In this document: positions 52,160 through 59,711 of the stretch, one piece after another
Layout: each line of letters opens with the position of its first letter
Numbering within the stretch: the first letter of the stretch is position 1
Assembly (NCBI RefSeq): GCF_040629175.1
Contig: NZ_JBEXUX010000022.1
Span: forward strand, 1 to 64,000
Direction: 5' to 3'
Length of the DNA stretch: 64,000 nt
Source: Embleya sp040629175
Lineage (GTDB): Bacteria; Actinomycetota; Actinomycetes; Streptomycetales; Streptomycetaceae
Program-made: the position numbers and the translations under genes
The notes under the pieces: model-generated
Database searches by the model: none
Seen by the model: only the letters and a program-made list of their open reading frames with translations
Told to the model about the DNA's origin: nothing

Positions 52160-53392
52160 GTGCAACGAATCTATGCGTGGCTGCGAGCGCACCCCCTGTG
52201 GGTCGACTCGGTGTGCACGATTCCGGTTCTCGGCCTCGGACTGCTCCAGGTCGTCTCGGACACCCCCGTCGCCGCGCCTCGGTGGTGGTTCCTGGCGATC
52301 GTGGCGCTGCTGAGCCTGGGCATGGCGCTGCACCGGGTGCGTCCGATGACCGCGACCGCCCTCGTGGTGACCGGCGGCCTGATGCAGCTCGTCTGGGACG
52401 ACACGCTGAGCGCGGCCAACTATTCGATGCTCGTCGTGCTCTATACGGCCGCCAAGTCCGGTCCGCGCTGGCTCTCCCGCACGGGGCTGGCGATGACCGT
52501 GCTGGGACCGGTGATCCTGCTCTCGCGCTTCCCGGAAACGGGCGGTTCCTCGTTCCGCGACAACGTGATCGGCTTCGGCTTCATCGTGGTGTTGCTGGCC
52601 ATCGCGTGGGTGCTGGGCGATTCGATGCGCACCCGCCGGGCGTTCTACGCCGAGTTGGAGGAGCGGGCCACCCGGCTGGAGTTCGAGCGGGACCAGCAGG
52701 CGCAGATCGCGGCGGCGGCCGAGCGGGCCCGGATCGCGCGCGAGTTGCACGACGTGGTCGCGCACAACGTGTCGGTGATGGTGGTGCAGGCGGACGGCGC
52801 CGCGTACGCGATCGAGTCGTCGCCGGACCGGGCCCGCGAGGCGCTGGGCACGATCGCGGCGACGGGGCGGGAGGCGCTCGCCGAGATGCGCCGACTGCTC
52901 GGGGTGTTGCGTTCGCAGGCCGAGACCGACGCGTACGTGCCGCAGCCGGGCGTCGAACAACTCGGCGAATTGGTCGAACAGGTGCGCACCGCCGGCCTCA
53001 ACGTCGAGCTCCGGGTCGAGGGGGTGCCGGTCGAGCTGCCGCAGAGCGTCGCGCTGACCGCGTACCGCATCGTCCAGGAGGCGCTGACCAACACCCGCAA
53101 GCACGCGGGTCCCGATGCCACCGCCACGGTCGGTGTCGGCTACGGGGAAGATGGGCTCGAAATGGAGATCAGCGACGACGGCCGCGGTGCCGCGGCCCCC
53201 GGCGACGGCATGGGCCACGGTCTGGTCGGCATGCGCGAGCGGGTCGCGATGCTGGGCGGTCGGTTGCGGACCGGGCCGAGCGTCGGGGGCGGTTGGTCGG
53301 TCAGCGCGATGTTGCCCTACGCCGGTCGCCCCGACGACTCCTCCATCTCCTCCGGTACGCCCGCCAGGACGACTCTTCAAGGAGCTCAGTGA
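52160..53392 (+). CDS. Sensor histidine kinase (HisKA_3/NarL-type), paralogue B
   Basis: 410 residues from GTG 52160. Same plan as A: six spans, H-box RARIARELHDVVAHNVSVMVVQ (His197), HATPase DDGRGAAAPGDGMGHGLVGMRERV. Both begin with (M)Q/H-x-I/L-YAWLR. It shares a 127-nt identical DNA block with A. -10 TAGCGT (52148-52153) ends 6 nt before GTG, so leaderless. Its stop overlaps the response-regulator start (GTGA), identifying it as the cognate kinase. Confidence 0.94.
   Translation: MQRIYAWLRAHPLWVDSVCTIPVLGLGLLQVVSDTPVAAPRWWFLAIVALLSLGMALHRVRPMTATALVVTGGLMQLVWDDTLSAANYSMLVVLYTAAKSGPRWLSRTGLAMTVLGPVILLSRFPETGGSSFRDNVIGFGFIVVLLAIAWVLGDSMRTRRAFYAELEERATRLEFERDQQAQIAAAAERARIARELHDVVAHNVSVMVVQADGAAYAIESSPDRAREALGTIAATGREALAEMRRLLGVLRSQAETDAYVPQPGVEQLGELVEQVRTAGLNVELRVEGVPVELPQSVALTAYRIVQEALTNTRKHAGPDATATVGVGYGEDGLEMEISDDGRGAAAPGDGMGHGLVGMRERVAMLGGRLRTGPSVGGGWSVSAMLPYAGRPDDSSISSGTPARTTLQGAQ
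52684..52810 (+). repeat. 127-nt block identical to 51384-51510 (copy in kinase B)
   Basis: Partner of the block in kinase A; the identity breaks off sharply on both sides, e.g. GCGCTGGACGCC against GCGATCGAGTCG just downstream, as expected of gene conversion or strong selection. Confidence 0.95.
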
Positions 53393-54087
53393 GCATCAAG
53401 GTGATGCTGGTCGACGACCAGGAATTGCTGCGGACCGGTTTCACCATGGTGTTGCAGGCCCAGCCGGACATGAGTGTGGTCGCCGAGGCCGGCGACGGGG
53501 TCGAGGCGCTGGACAAGCTTCGGCACGTGGACGTGGACGTGGTCCTGATGGACGTGCGGATGCCGCGGATGGACGGGGTCGAGGCGTGTCGGCGGATCTG
53601 TGCCGAGAGCGGTGAGAACGCGCTCGTGCTGCCCGAGGGCCGGGCCCGACCCAAGGTGCTCATGCTGACCACCTTCGACCTGGACGAGTACGCGTTCGCC
53701 GCGCTCAAGGCCGGGGCCAGCGGCTTCCTGCTCAAGGACGTCCCGCCGCCGGAGTTGCTGTCCGGGATCCGGGCGGTGGCCTCCGGCGACGCGGTGGTCG
53801 CGCCGAGCACGACCAAGCGGCTGCTCGACCGGTTCGCGCCGATCCTGCCCAGCGACCACGAGCCGCGCCCGGACGTGGTGGACGCGCTGACCGAGCGCGA
53901 GCTGGAGGTGATGATGCTGGTCGCCCAGGGGTTGTCCAACGCGGAGATCGCCCAGCGGCTGTTCCTGTCCGAGGCCACCATCAAGACCCACGTCGGCCGG
54001 ATCCTGATGAAGCTCGGGCTGCGCGACCGGGTCCAGGTCGTGGTGCTCGCGTACGAGACGGGTCTGGTCAAGGCCAGGGGTCGCTAG
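53389..54087 (+). CDS. NarL/FixJ-family response regulator
   Basis: 232 residues from GTG 53389, overlapping kinase B. Receiver domain: VMLVDDQELLRTGF, phospho-acceptor Asp55 in VVLMDVRMPRMDG, LTTFD and the conserved Lys in GFLLKDVPP. The LuxR-type helix-turn-helix at about 168-225: LTERELEVMMLVAQGLSNAEIAQRLFLSEATIKTHVGRILMKLGLRDRVQ. Between helix 3 and the following strand it carries an insertion (AESGENALVLPEGRARPKVLML), roughly 12-15 residues longer than usual. It probably serves both kinases. Confidence 0.95.
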   Translation: MSIKVMLVDDQELLRTGFTMVLQAQPDMSVVAEAGDGVEALDKLRHVDVDVVLMDVRMPRMDGVEACRRICAESGENALVLPEGRARPKVLMLTTFDLDEYAFAALKAGASGFLLKDVPPPELLSGIRAVASGDAVVAPSTTKRLLDRFAPILPSDHEPRPDVVDALTERELEVMMLVAQGLSNAEIAQRLFLSEATIKTHVGRILMKLGLRDRVQVVVLAYETGLVKARGR

Positions 54088-54105
54088 CCCCCGTCCGTCG
54101 GGCCA

Positions 54106-54149
54106 CGCCCGCACGCCGCTCGGGCGATCGCCCGACCCGCGTGCGGGCG
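54106..54149. terminator. Bidirectional terminator, two-part stem
   Basis: Outer arms CGCCCGCACGC (54106-54116) and GCGTGCGGGCG (54139-54149), inner arms TCGGGC and GCCCGA around a GATC loop. It lies between convergent stops at 54087 and 54166. Confidence 0.75.
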
Positions 54150-54165
54150 CGTCCGCGCGGTGGGG

Positions 54166-54975
54166 TCAGTCGGTATAGAAACCGCCGTCCGGGTGCAACA
54201 TCTCACCGGTGAAGTAGGACGACTGGTCGCTCGCCAGGAACAGCGCCGCGTTGGCCACCTCGCGGGCGCTGCCCATCCGGCCCAGCGGCACGCTGCCGAG
54301 CAGGCGCTGTTCGAGCTCGGGCATCCCGCGCAGCACCGCGGTCATGTTGGTCTCGATGAAGCCGGGACCGATCGCGTTGACCCGGATCCCGGCCGGGCCG
54401 AGCACGAGCGCGGCCTGCTTGGTCAACATCCACACACCGGCCTTGGACACGGAGTAGGCCGCCGAACCCGCCTCGGGGTGCTTGGCGGCGATCGAGGCGA
54501 TGGTGATGATCGAACCGCGTCGCCCCTGGGCCACCATCCAGCGCGCGGCGGCCTGGACCGCGAGCAGCGTGCCGGTCAGGTTCACGTCGAGCACCCGCTG
54601 CCACTCGGCGAGCGGGCTGTCCACGAATCGCTTGATCGGGTCCCGCTCGGTCGCGACCGCGTTGCTCGGTCGGCCGCTGACATAGTCGGCCGTGCTGATG
54701 CCCGCCGCGGTGACCAGCACGTCGATCGATCCGAACGTGTCGATCGCGTGCTGCATCACCGTCCCCACGTCGGTCGGGCTGCTCGCGTCGGTGTGCATGT
54801 AGGTGGCCCGCCGGCCACGCTTCTCGACCGCCTCGACGGTGCCGATCGCGGCCTCGTCCAGCAGGTCGGCGATCACGATGTCGGCGCCCTCCTCGGCGAA
54901 GCGCTCACAACACGCGCGGCCGATCCCGTTGGCGCCGCCGGTGACCACGGCCACCTTCCCGTCGAGCTGTCCCAT
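54166..54975 (-). CDS. SDR-family oxidoreductase
   Basis: 269 residues from ATG 54975. TGGANGIG cofactor motif (12-19), NNAG-position TAAGIST, Ser in TIASIAAKHPEAGS, YSVSK (Tyr-x3-Lys), VNAIGPGFIETNM and LHPDGGFYTD. NAD-preferring, judging by the Asp after strand 2 (IVIADLLDE). The insertion SGRPSNAVATERDPIKRFVDSPLAEWQ after strand 4 is unusually long. It is divergent from the cupin/P450 pair. Confidence 0.93.
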   Translation of the reverse strand: MGQLDGKVAVVTGGANGIGRACCERFAEEGADIVIADLLDEAAIGTVEAVEKRGRRATYMHTDASSPTDVGTVMQHAIDTFGSIDVLVTAAGISTADYVSGRPSNAVATERDPIKRFVDSPLAEWQRVLDVNLTGTLLAVQAAARWMVAQGRRGSIITIASIAAKHPEAGSAAYSVSKAGVWMLTKQAALVLGPAGIRVNAIGPGFIETNMTAVLRGMPELEQRLLGSVPLGRMGSAREVANAALFLASDQSSYFTGEMLHPDGGFYTD

Positions 54976-55076
54976 CTCCCGCTCCCCATCTCCGTCCCCC
55001 CGGTGCACTCATGTGCGGTCGATGGTGTTGCCCATCCCACGCGGCTCTCGAAACCCACCGGTCCTTGAGGCATGCT

Positions 55077-55090
55077 GTTACACCGTTACA
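55077..55090 (+). repeat. Direct repeat GTTACA-CC-GTTACA in the cupin promoter region
   Basis: Two hexamers spaced by 8 bp, 31 nt before the cupin ATG. The hexamer equals the outer arm of the MarR-region palindrome at 21966. A possible activator site or -35-like region. Confidence 0.4.
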
Positions 55091-55120
55091 GAGCACCGAT
55101 CGCCTCCGGGAGGAACCCGC

Positions 55121-55579
55121 ATGACCACCACCGAAACCGGACGCCCCGCCGTGCACATCGGGGCCGAGGACCTGCCGTTCGTCGAGATCGGCGGCGGCAA
55201 CAAGCTCAAGGTGCTGTGCGTCAAGGAAGAGGAGGGCCTGTGGATCGTGGAGAACGTCTTCCAGCCGGGCTTCGCCGTCGAGACGCACCGGCACACCGGC
55301 CCCGTCTACGGCTACACCGTGGCCGGCGCGTGGAAATACGCCGAGTACGACTACGTCAACCGGGCCGGCTCGTTCCTCTACGAGCCCGCCGGCTCCGTGC
55401 ACACCCTCACCTGCGTCGAGCCCGACACCCGGGTCTGGTTCCAGATGTACGGCGCCAATCTCAACCTGGACGCCGAGGGCAACATCACCTCGGTGACCGA
55501 CGGCGCGGGCACGCTGCGCGCCTACTACGCCCTGTGCGAGGCACAGGGCTTCGGCCGGCCGAACGTGCTCGTGGGCTGA
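55121..55579 (+). CDS. Cupin (ring-cleavage dioxygenase-like, DAD type)
   Basis: 152 residues from ATG 55121 (GGAGGAA upstream). Cupin motif 1 PGFAVETHRHTGPVYGYTVAG with two of the metal-binding His (HRH) and motif 2 GSFLYEPAGSVHTL with the last His. Resembles the 2,4'-dihydroxyacetophenone dioxygenase group of small cupins (the GPVYGYT wording), a non-heme iron enzyme; the match is from memory. 34 nt upstream of the P450 start. Confidence 0.85.
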   Translation: MTTTETGRPAVHIGAEDLPFVEIGGGNKLKVLCVKEEEGLWIVENVFQPGFAVETHRHTGPVYGYTVAGAWKYAEYDYVNRAGSFLYEPAGSVHTLTCVEPDTRVWFQMYGANLNLDAEGNITSVTDGAGTLRAYYALCEAQGFGRPNVLVG

Positions 55580-55613
55580 CCGGGATGCGATCCGAGGCTT
55601 CGAGGGAGATGCC

Positions 55614-56795
55614 ATGACCGTCACGTCCGATTCGACCGGAGTCGACCTGTACAGCCCCGAGCTGTATCTCGACGGCCCGCCGCACGCGCTGTTCGCCGAG
55701 TTGCGCCGGACCGACCCGGTGCACTGGCAGGACATCCCGGGACAGCCGGGCTACTGGGCCGTGCTCCGGCACGCCGACGTCGAATACGTCTCGCAGAACC
55801 CGGCGATCTTCTCCGCCGAGGCGGGCGGGATCATCCTGGAGGACCTCGAACCCGAGCGGCTCGAAGCCCTGCGCGGCACGCTGTTGTCGATGGACCCGCC
55901 GCGCCACCGCGCGTATCGCAAGCCGCTGGTGAAGTCCTTCACCGCGAAGGTGGTCGGCGGCATGGAGGACCGGATCCGGACCATCTGCCGGGAGATCTTC
56001 GCGCGGGTGGGCACCGGCGACGTCGAGTTCGTGCACGACGTCACCTCCAGCCTGCCGACCCAGGTGATCGGCGAGCTGATGGGCCTGCCGCCGGCCGACT
56101 GGGACCACATCCACGCGCTCGCCGAGCGCAACACGGCGGGCGAGGGCGGTCGGGCGGCGATCGAGATGGCCCGCTACGCGATCGGCTTCGCCGCCGCGCG
56201 CCGGGCCCAGGAGCCGCGCGAGGACATCACCTCGCTGATCCTGGAGTCCGAGTTCGGCGGCCGGATGATGACCGACCTCGACTTCGGTCAGTTCTTCGTA
56301 CAACTGGTCACGGCCGGCAACGACACCACCAAGACCATGCTGTCCGCCGGCCTGCACGCGCTGCTGACCCACCCCGAGCAGCTCGCGGCGGTGCGCGCGA
56401 ACCCCGACCTGGTCCCGGGCGCGGTCGAGGAGATCCTGCGCTGGGCCAACCCGCTGCACTACTTCCGCCGGACCGCCACCCGGGACACCGAACTGCGCGG
56501 CGTGCCGATCAAGGCGGGCGACAAGGTGGCCATGTACTACACCTCGGCGAACCGCGACGAGGAGGTGTTCACCGACCCGCAGCGCTTCGACATCACCCGC
56601 AGGCCCAACCCGCACCTGTCCTTCGGCTTCGCCGAGCACTTCTGCCTGGGCGTGCACATCGCCCGCCTGGAGGGTCGGGTGTTCTTCGAGGAACTGCTCG
56701 CCACCTACCCCACGATCGAGGCGACCGGCGAGCCCGAGCGGCTGCGCTCGAACCTCAACAACGCGCTCACCCGATTGCCGGTCCGGCTGGGCTAG
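55614..56795 (+). CDS. Cytochrome P450
   Basis: 393 residues from ATG 55614. I-helix AGNDTTK (about 240-246), ExxR in VEEILRWANPLHYFRRTATRDTEL, heme-binding FGFAEHFCLGVHIAR with Cys344. The NPLHYFRRTATRDTEL and EHFCLGVHIARLE wording is close to the CYP125/CYP142-type steroid and fatty-acid oxidases; exact CYP family not assignable. No ferredoxin or reductase gene adjacent. Forms an operon with the cupin gene, opposite the SDR. Confidence 0.94.
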   Translation: MTVTSDSTGVDLYSPELYLDGPPHALFAELRRTDPVHWQDIPGQPGYWAVLRHADVEYVSQNPAIFSAEAGGIILEDLEPERLEALRGTLLSMDPPRHRAYRKPLVKSFTAKVVGGMEDRIRTICREIFARVGTGDVEFVHDVTSSLPTQVIGELMGLPPADWDHIHALAERNTAGEGGRAAIEMARYAIGFAAARRAQEPREDITSLILESEFGGRMMTDLDFGQFFVQLVTAGNDTTKTMLSAGLHALLTHPEQLAAVRANPDLVPGAVEEILRWANPLHYFRRTATRDTELRGVPIKAGDKVAMYYTSANRDEEVFTDPQRFDITRRPNPHLSFGFAEHFCLGVHIARLEGRVFFEELLATYPTIEATGEPERLRSNLNNALTRLPVRLG

Positions 56796-56988
56796 GCCCT
56801 TTCGCGTGTCGGTGACCGTCGCTCGGGCCGCCCGGAGCCCGTCCGGCGGGGCCCGAGCGCGGCTTCTTCACACGACGAGAGGCATGCGAACGGGGTCGAA
56901 AGGGGACACATAAGCGACGGACTCGGGGAAAGAAGAGGGCGGAACCCTCGCACCTGGTCAATCGACGCCGGTCTCCGGGAGGCTCCCC

Positions 56989-57423
56989 ATGGGAAGCCGT
57001 CAACTCGTCATACGTGCCGGTCGCCGCTGTGCGCTCGCGGTTGCCGCGCTCGGGATCGCCGCGGCGGCCGGGGCCCTGGAGGTCGGCCCCACCCCCGCAC
57101 CGTCACCCGGCCGCAGTAGCGGCGCCTCGGTGGAATCGACCGCCGACCCGGGCCGCCCGGCCCCCTCCGCCTACTCGCTGCAGACCCAGGGCGGCCCGCG
57201 CAGCGTCCGGGTGGCCCGGGTGGTCACCGGCACGATGTTGTTGACCGGGCTCGTGCTGACCGCGCTCGGCGCGATCGGGATGCGCGGACCGGAGCTGATC
57301 CGGCACAAGGTCGCCCGACGTGTCGCGTATCAGGCCGGCTCCTCCCGGTATCGATGGCCGCCGCCGAGCCCGCTGCCGACCGACCTGCCGACCAACCCGG
57401 GGACCGGGCCGCCCGGCGCGTGA
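56989..57423 (+). CDS. Small secreted/membrane protein
   Basis: 144 residues. Signal-like segment (RRCALAVAALGIAAAAGALEVG), a disordered Ser/Pro part, then a TM helix (VVTGTMLLTGLVLTALGAIGM) and a Pro-rich end. RBS GGGAGG. No family recognised. The 193-nt spacer in front of it contains no clear promoter. Confidence 0.6.
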   Translation: MGSRQLVIRAGRRCALAVAALGIAAAAGALEVGPTPAPSPGRSSGASVESTADPGRPAPSAYSLQTQGGPRSVRVARVVTGTMLLTGLVLTALGAIGMRGPELIRHKVARRVAYQAGSSRYRWPPPSPLPTDLPTNPGTGPPGA

Positions 57424-57487
57424 GTACCCTGATCGGGCCAGTACTCGTCCGGTACCCGCCGCGGACTGGAACGGAAGGCTCGCTCGC

Positions 57488-58426
57488 GTGAACAACGACA
57501 TCACCGCACGTCCGCATCCGCACGGCCGCTCGCCCGACCCCGCCGACCGCCCCGCGCGGCTGCGCGTGGGAGTCGTCGGCACCGGTCGCGTCGGCCCGAC
57601 CCTGGCCGCCGCCCTCGCCCTCGCCGGGCACTCGGTGGTGGCCGCCTCCGGCGTCTCGGAGACCTCCCGGCGCCGTGCCGAGGACCTCCTGCCGGGTGTC
57701 CCGCTGGTCGCCCCGCAAGAGGTGATCGCGGCCTCCGACCTGACCCTGCTCACCGTGCCCGACGACGCGCTCGAAGCGCTCGTGCGCGGCCTGGCCGAGA
57801 CCGGCGCGATCAAGGCCGGTCAACTCCTGGTGCACGCGTCCGGCCGCTACGGCGTGGACATCCTGGAACCGGCCACCCGCGCCGGCGCGCTGCCGCTCGC
57901 GCTGCACCCGGTGATGACCTTCACCGGCAGCACCATCGACCTCGAACGGCTGGCCGGCTGCTCCTTCGGGGTCACCTCGCCCGAGCCGCTGCGCCCGGTC
58001 GCCGAGGCGCTCGTGGTGGAGATGGGCGGCGAACCCGAGTGGATCGAGGAGCGCGACCGCGCGCTCTACCACGTGGCCCTGGCCAACGGCGCGAACCACC
58101 TGGTCACCCTGGTCGCGCAATCGCTCGAACTGCTCGGCGCGGCCGGCGTCCGGGCCCCGGGCCGGATGCTCGGACCGCTGCTCGGCGCCGCCCTGGACAA
58201 CGCGCTGCGCGCCGGCGACCAGGCGCTCACCGGCCCGGTGGCGCGCGGCGACGCGGGCACCGTGGCCGCGCATGTGGCCGAACTGCGCCGGGTCTCGCCC
58301 GAGGCGCTGGCCGCGTACGTGGCGATGGCCCGACTGACCGCCGACCGCGCGCTGAACGCCGGCCTGCTCAAGGCCGAGTCGGCCGAGGCGCTGCTGGGCG
58401 TGCTGGCCGAGGGAGGCCGACCGTGA
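57488..58426 (+). CDS. Rossmann-like / DUF2520 protein at the head of the pantothenate operon
   Basis: 312 residues from GTG 57488. NAD(P)-binding GVVGTGRVGPTLAAALALAGHSV (about 28-50), TLLTVPDDALEALVRGL, VHASGRYG and LHPVMTF, then an all-helical DUF2520 domain with YHVALANGANHLVTLVAQSLELL. The fold is that of ketopantoate-reductase/6-phosphogluconate-dehydrogenase-like enzymes. Overlaps panC by 4 nt (GTGA). Since no panE is in this cluster, a role as ketopantoate reductase is plausible but unproved. Confidence 0.9.
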   Translation: MNNDITARPHPHGRSPDPADRPARLRVGVVGTGRVGPTLAAALALAGHSVVAASGVSETSRRRAEDLLPGVPLVAPQEVIAASDLTLLTVPDDALEALVRGLAETGAIKAGQLLVHASGRYGVDILEPATRAGALPLALHPVMTFTGSTIDLERLAGCSFGVTSPEPLRPVAEALVVEMGGEPEWIEERDRALYHVALANGANHLVTLVAQSLELLGAAGVRAPGRMLGPLLGAALDNALRAGDQALTGPVARGDAGTVAAHVAELRRVSPEALAAYVAMARLTADRALNAGLLKAESAEALLGVLAEGGRP

Positions 58427-59283
58427 CCGCCGTACGCCTGGCCCGGACCGCGTCCGACCTGGCCGGTGCGGACCGGCCCGGCGGCCCGCGCGCCGTGGTG
58501 ATGACGATGGGCGCGCTGCACCAGGGCCACGCGGCGCTGATCCGGGCGGCGCGCGCGTTCGTCGGCCCGACCGGCCACGTCGTGGTCACCGTGTTCGTCA
58601 ACCCGCTCCAGTTCGGCGCGGGCGAGGACCTGGACCGCTACCCGCGCACTCTGGACGCCGACCTGGAACTGAGCGGGGAGGCGGGCGCCGACGTGGTGTT
58701 CGCGCCCTCGGTGGACGAGGTGTACCCGGGCGGCGAACCGCGCGTGCGGATCACCGCCGGACCCACCGGCGCGGTGCTCGAAGGGGCCTCCCGGCCCGGC
58801 CACTTCGACGGAATGCTCACCGTGGTCGCCAAACTCCTGCACCTGACCGTGCCGAAGGTCGCCTTCTTCGGCGAGAAGGACGCCCAGCAACTCGCGCTGA
58901 TCCGGCGCATGGTGCGCGACCTGAACTTCCCCGTCGAGATCGTGGGCGTGCCCACCGTCCGCGAACCCGACGGGCTGGCCCGGTCCAGCCGCAACCGCTA
59001 CCTGTCCGAGGCCGAACGGGAGATCGCGCTCTCGCTCAGCCGGGCACTGGACGCGGGCGCCCGGCGCGCCGACGACGGTGCGGGCGCCGTGCGCGCCGCC
59101 GCCGAGGACGTGCTGCGCGCCGTGCTGAAACCCGACTATGTGGAGTTGGTCGACATCGACGACTTCACCCCGGTGGCCGCCGACCACGCCGGCCCGGCGA
59201 TCCTGGCGATCGCGGCCCGCGTGGGCGCCACCCGGCTCATCGACAACGCCCGACTGAAGATCACGGGAGTCCCCCGGTCATGA
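58423..59283 (+). CDS. panC: Pantothenate synthetase
   Basis: 286 residues from GTG 58423. TMGALHQGHAALIRAAR (HxGH-type motif), VFVNPLQFGAGEDLDRYPRTL, FAPSVDEVYP, RPGHFDGMLTVVAKLL, FFGEKDAQQLALIRRMVRDL and GLARSSRNRYLS are complete. Condenses pantoate with beta-alanine using ATP. The usual signature HEGH/HQGH is HQGH here. Overlaps panD (ATGA), which supplies its beta-alanine. Confidence 0.97.
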   Translation: MTAVRLARTASDLAGADRPGGPRAVVMTMGALHQGHAALIRAARAFVGPTGHVVVTVFVNPLQFGAGEDLDRYPRTLDADLELSGEAGADVVFAPSVDEVYPGGEPRVRITAGPTGAVLEGASRPGHFDGMLTVVAKLLHLTVPKVAFFGEKDAQQLALIRRMVRDLNFPVEIVGVPTVREPDGLARSSRNRYLSEAEREIALSLSRALDAGARRADDGAGAVRAAAEDVLRAVLKPDYVELVDIDDFTPVAADHAGPAILAIAARVGATRLIDNARLKITGVPRS

Positions 59284-59711
59284 TGCGCACGATGTTCAAG
59301 TCCAAGATCCACCGCGCGACGATCACGCAGGCGGACCTCCACTACGTCGGCTCGATCACCATCGACGAGGATCTGCTCGAAGCCGCCGACATCCTGCCCG
59401 GCGAACTGGTGCACGTGGTCGACATCGACAACGGCGCCCGCCTGGAGACCTACACGATCGCGGGCCCGCGCGGCACCGGCGTGATCGGCATCAACGGTGC
59501 CGCGGCCCGCCTGGTGCACACCGGCGACCTGGTGATCATCATCGCCTACGCCCAGGTCACCGACGCCGAGGCGCGGGCGATGAAGCCGCGCGTGGTGTTC
59601 GTGGACGCGACCAACACGATCACCGGCACCGGCCACGACCCGGCCGAGGCGCTGCCCGGCGGCGAGACGCTGCGCGGCGACCGCGTGGTCGGCGACCGGG
59701 CCGCGCAATGA
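59280..59711 (+). CDS. panD: Aspartate 1-decarboxylase precursor
   Basis: 143 residues, starting MMRTMFKSKIHRATITQADLHYVGS: the self-processing site is Gly24-Ser25, leaving the pyruvoyl group on Ser25. YTIAGPRGTGVIGINGAAARLVHTGDLVIIIAYAQV completes the barrel. Makes beta-alanine for PanC. Overlaps both neighbours by 4 nt. Confidence 0.97.
   Translation: MMRTMFKSKIHRATITQADLHYVGSITIDEDLLEAADILPGELVHVVDIDNGARLETYTIAGPRGTGVIGINGAAARLVHTGDLVIIIAYAQVTDAEARAMKPRVVFVDATNTITGTGHDPAEALPGGETLRGDRVVGDRAAQ

Noticed and set aside
54166..56795. A biosynthetic gene cluster for a natural product
   Set aside because: Three oxidative genes without any scaffold-forming enzyme (PKS, NRPS, terpene synthase) are not enough; a catabolic or tailoring module is the simpler reading.
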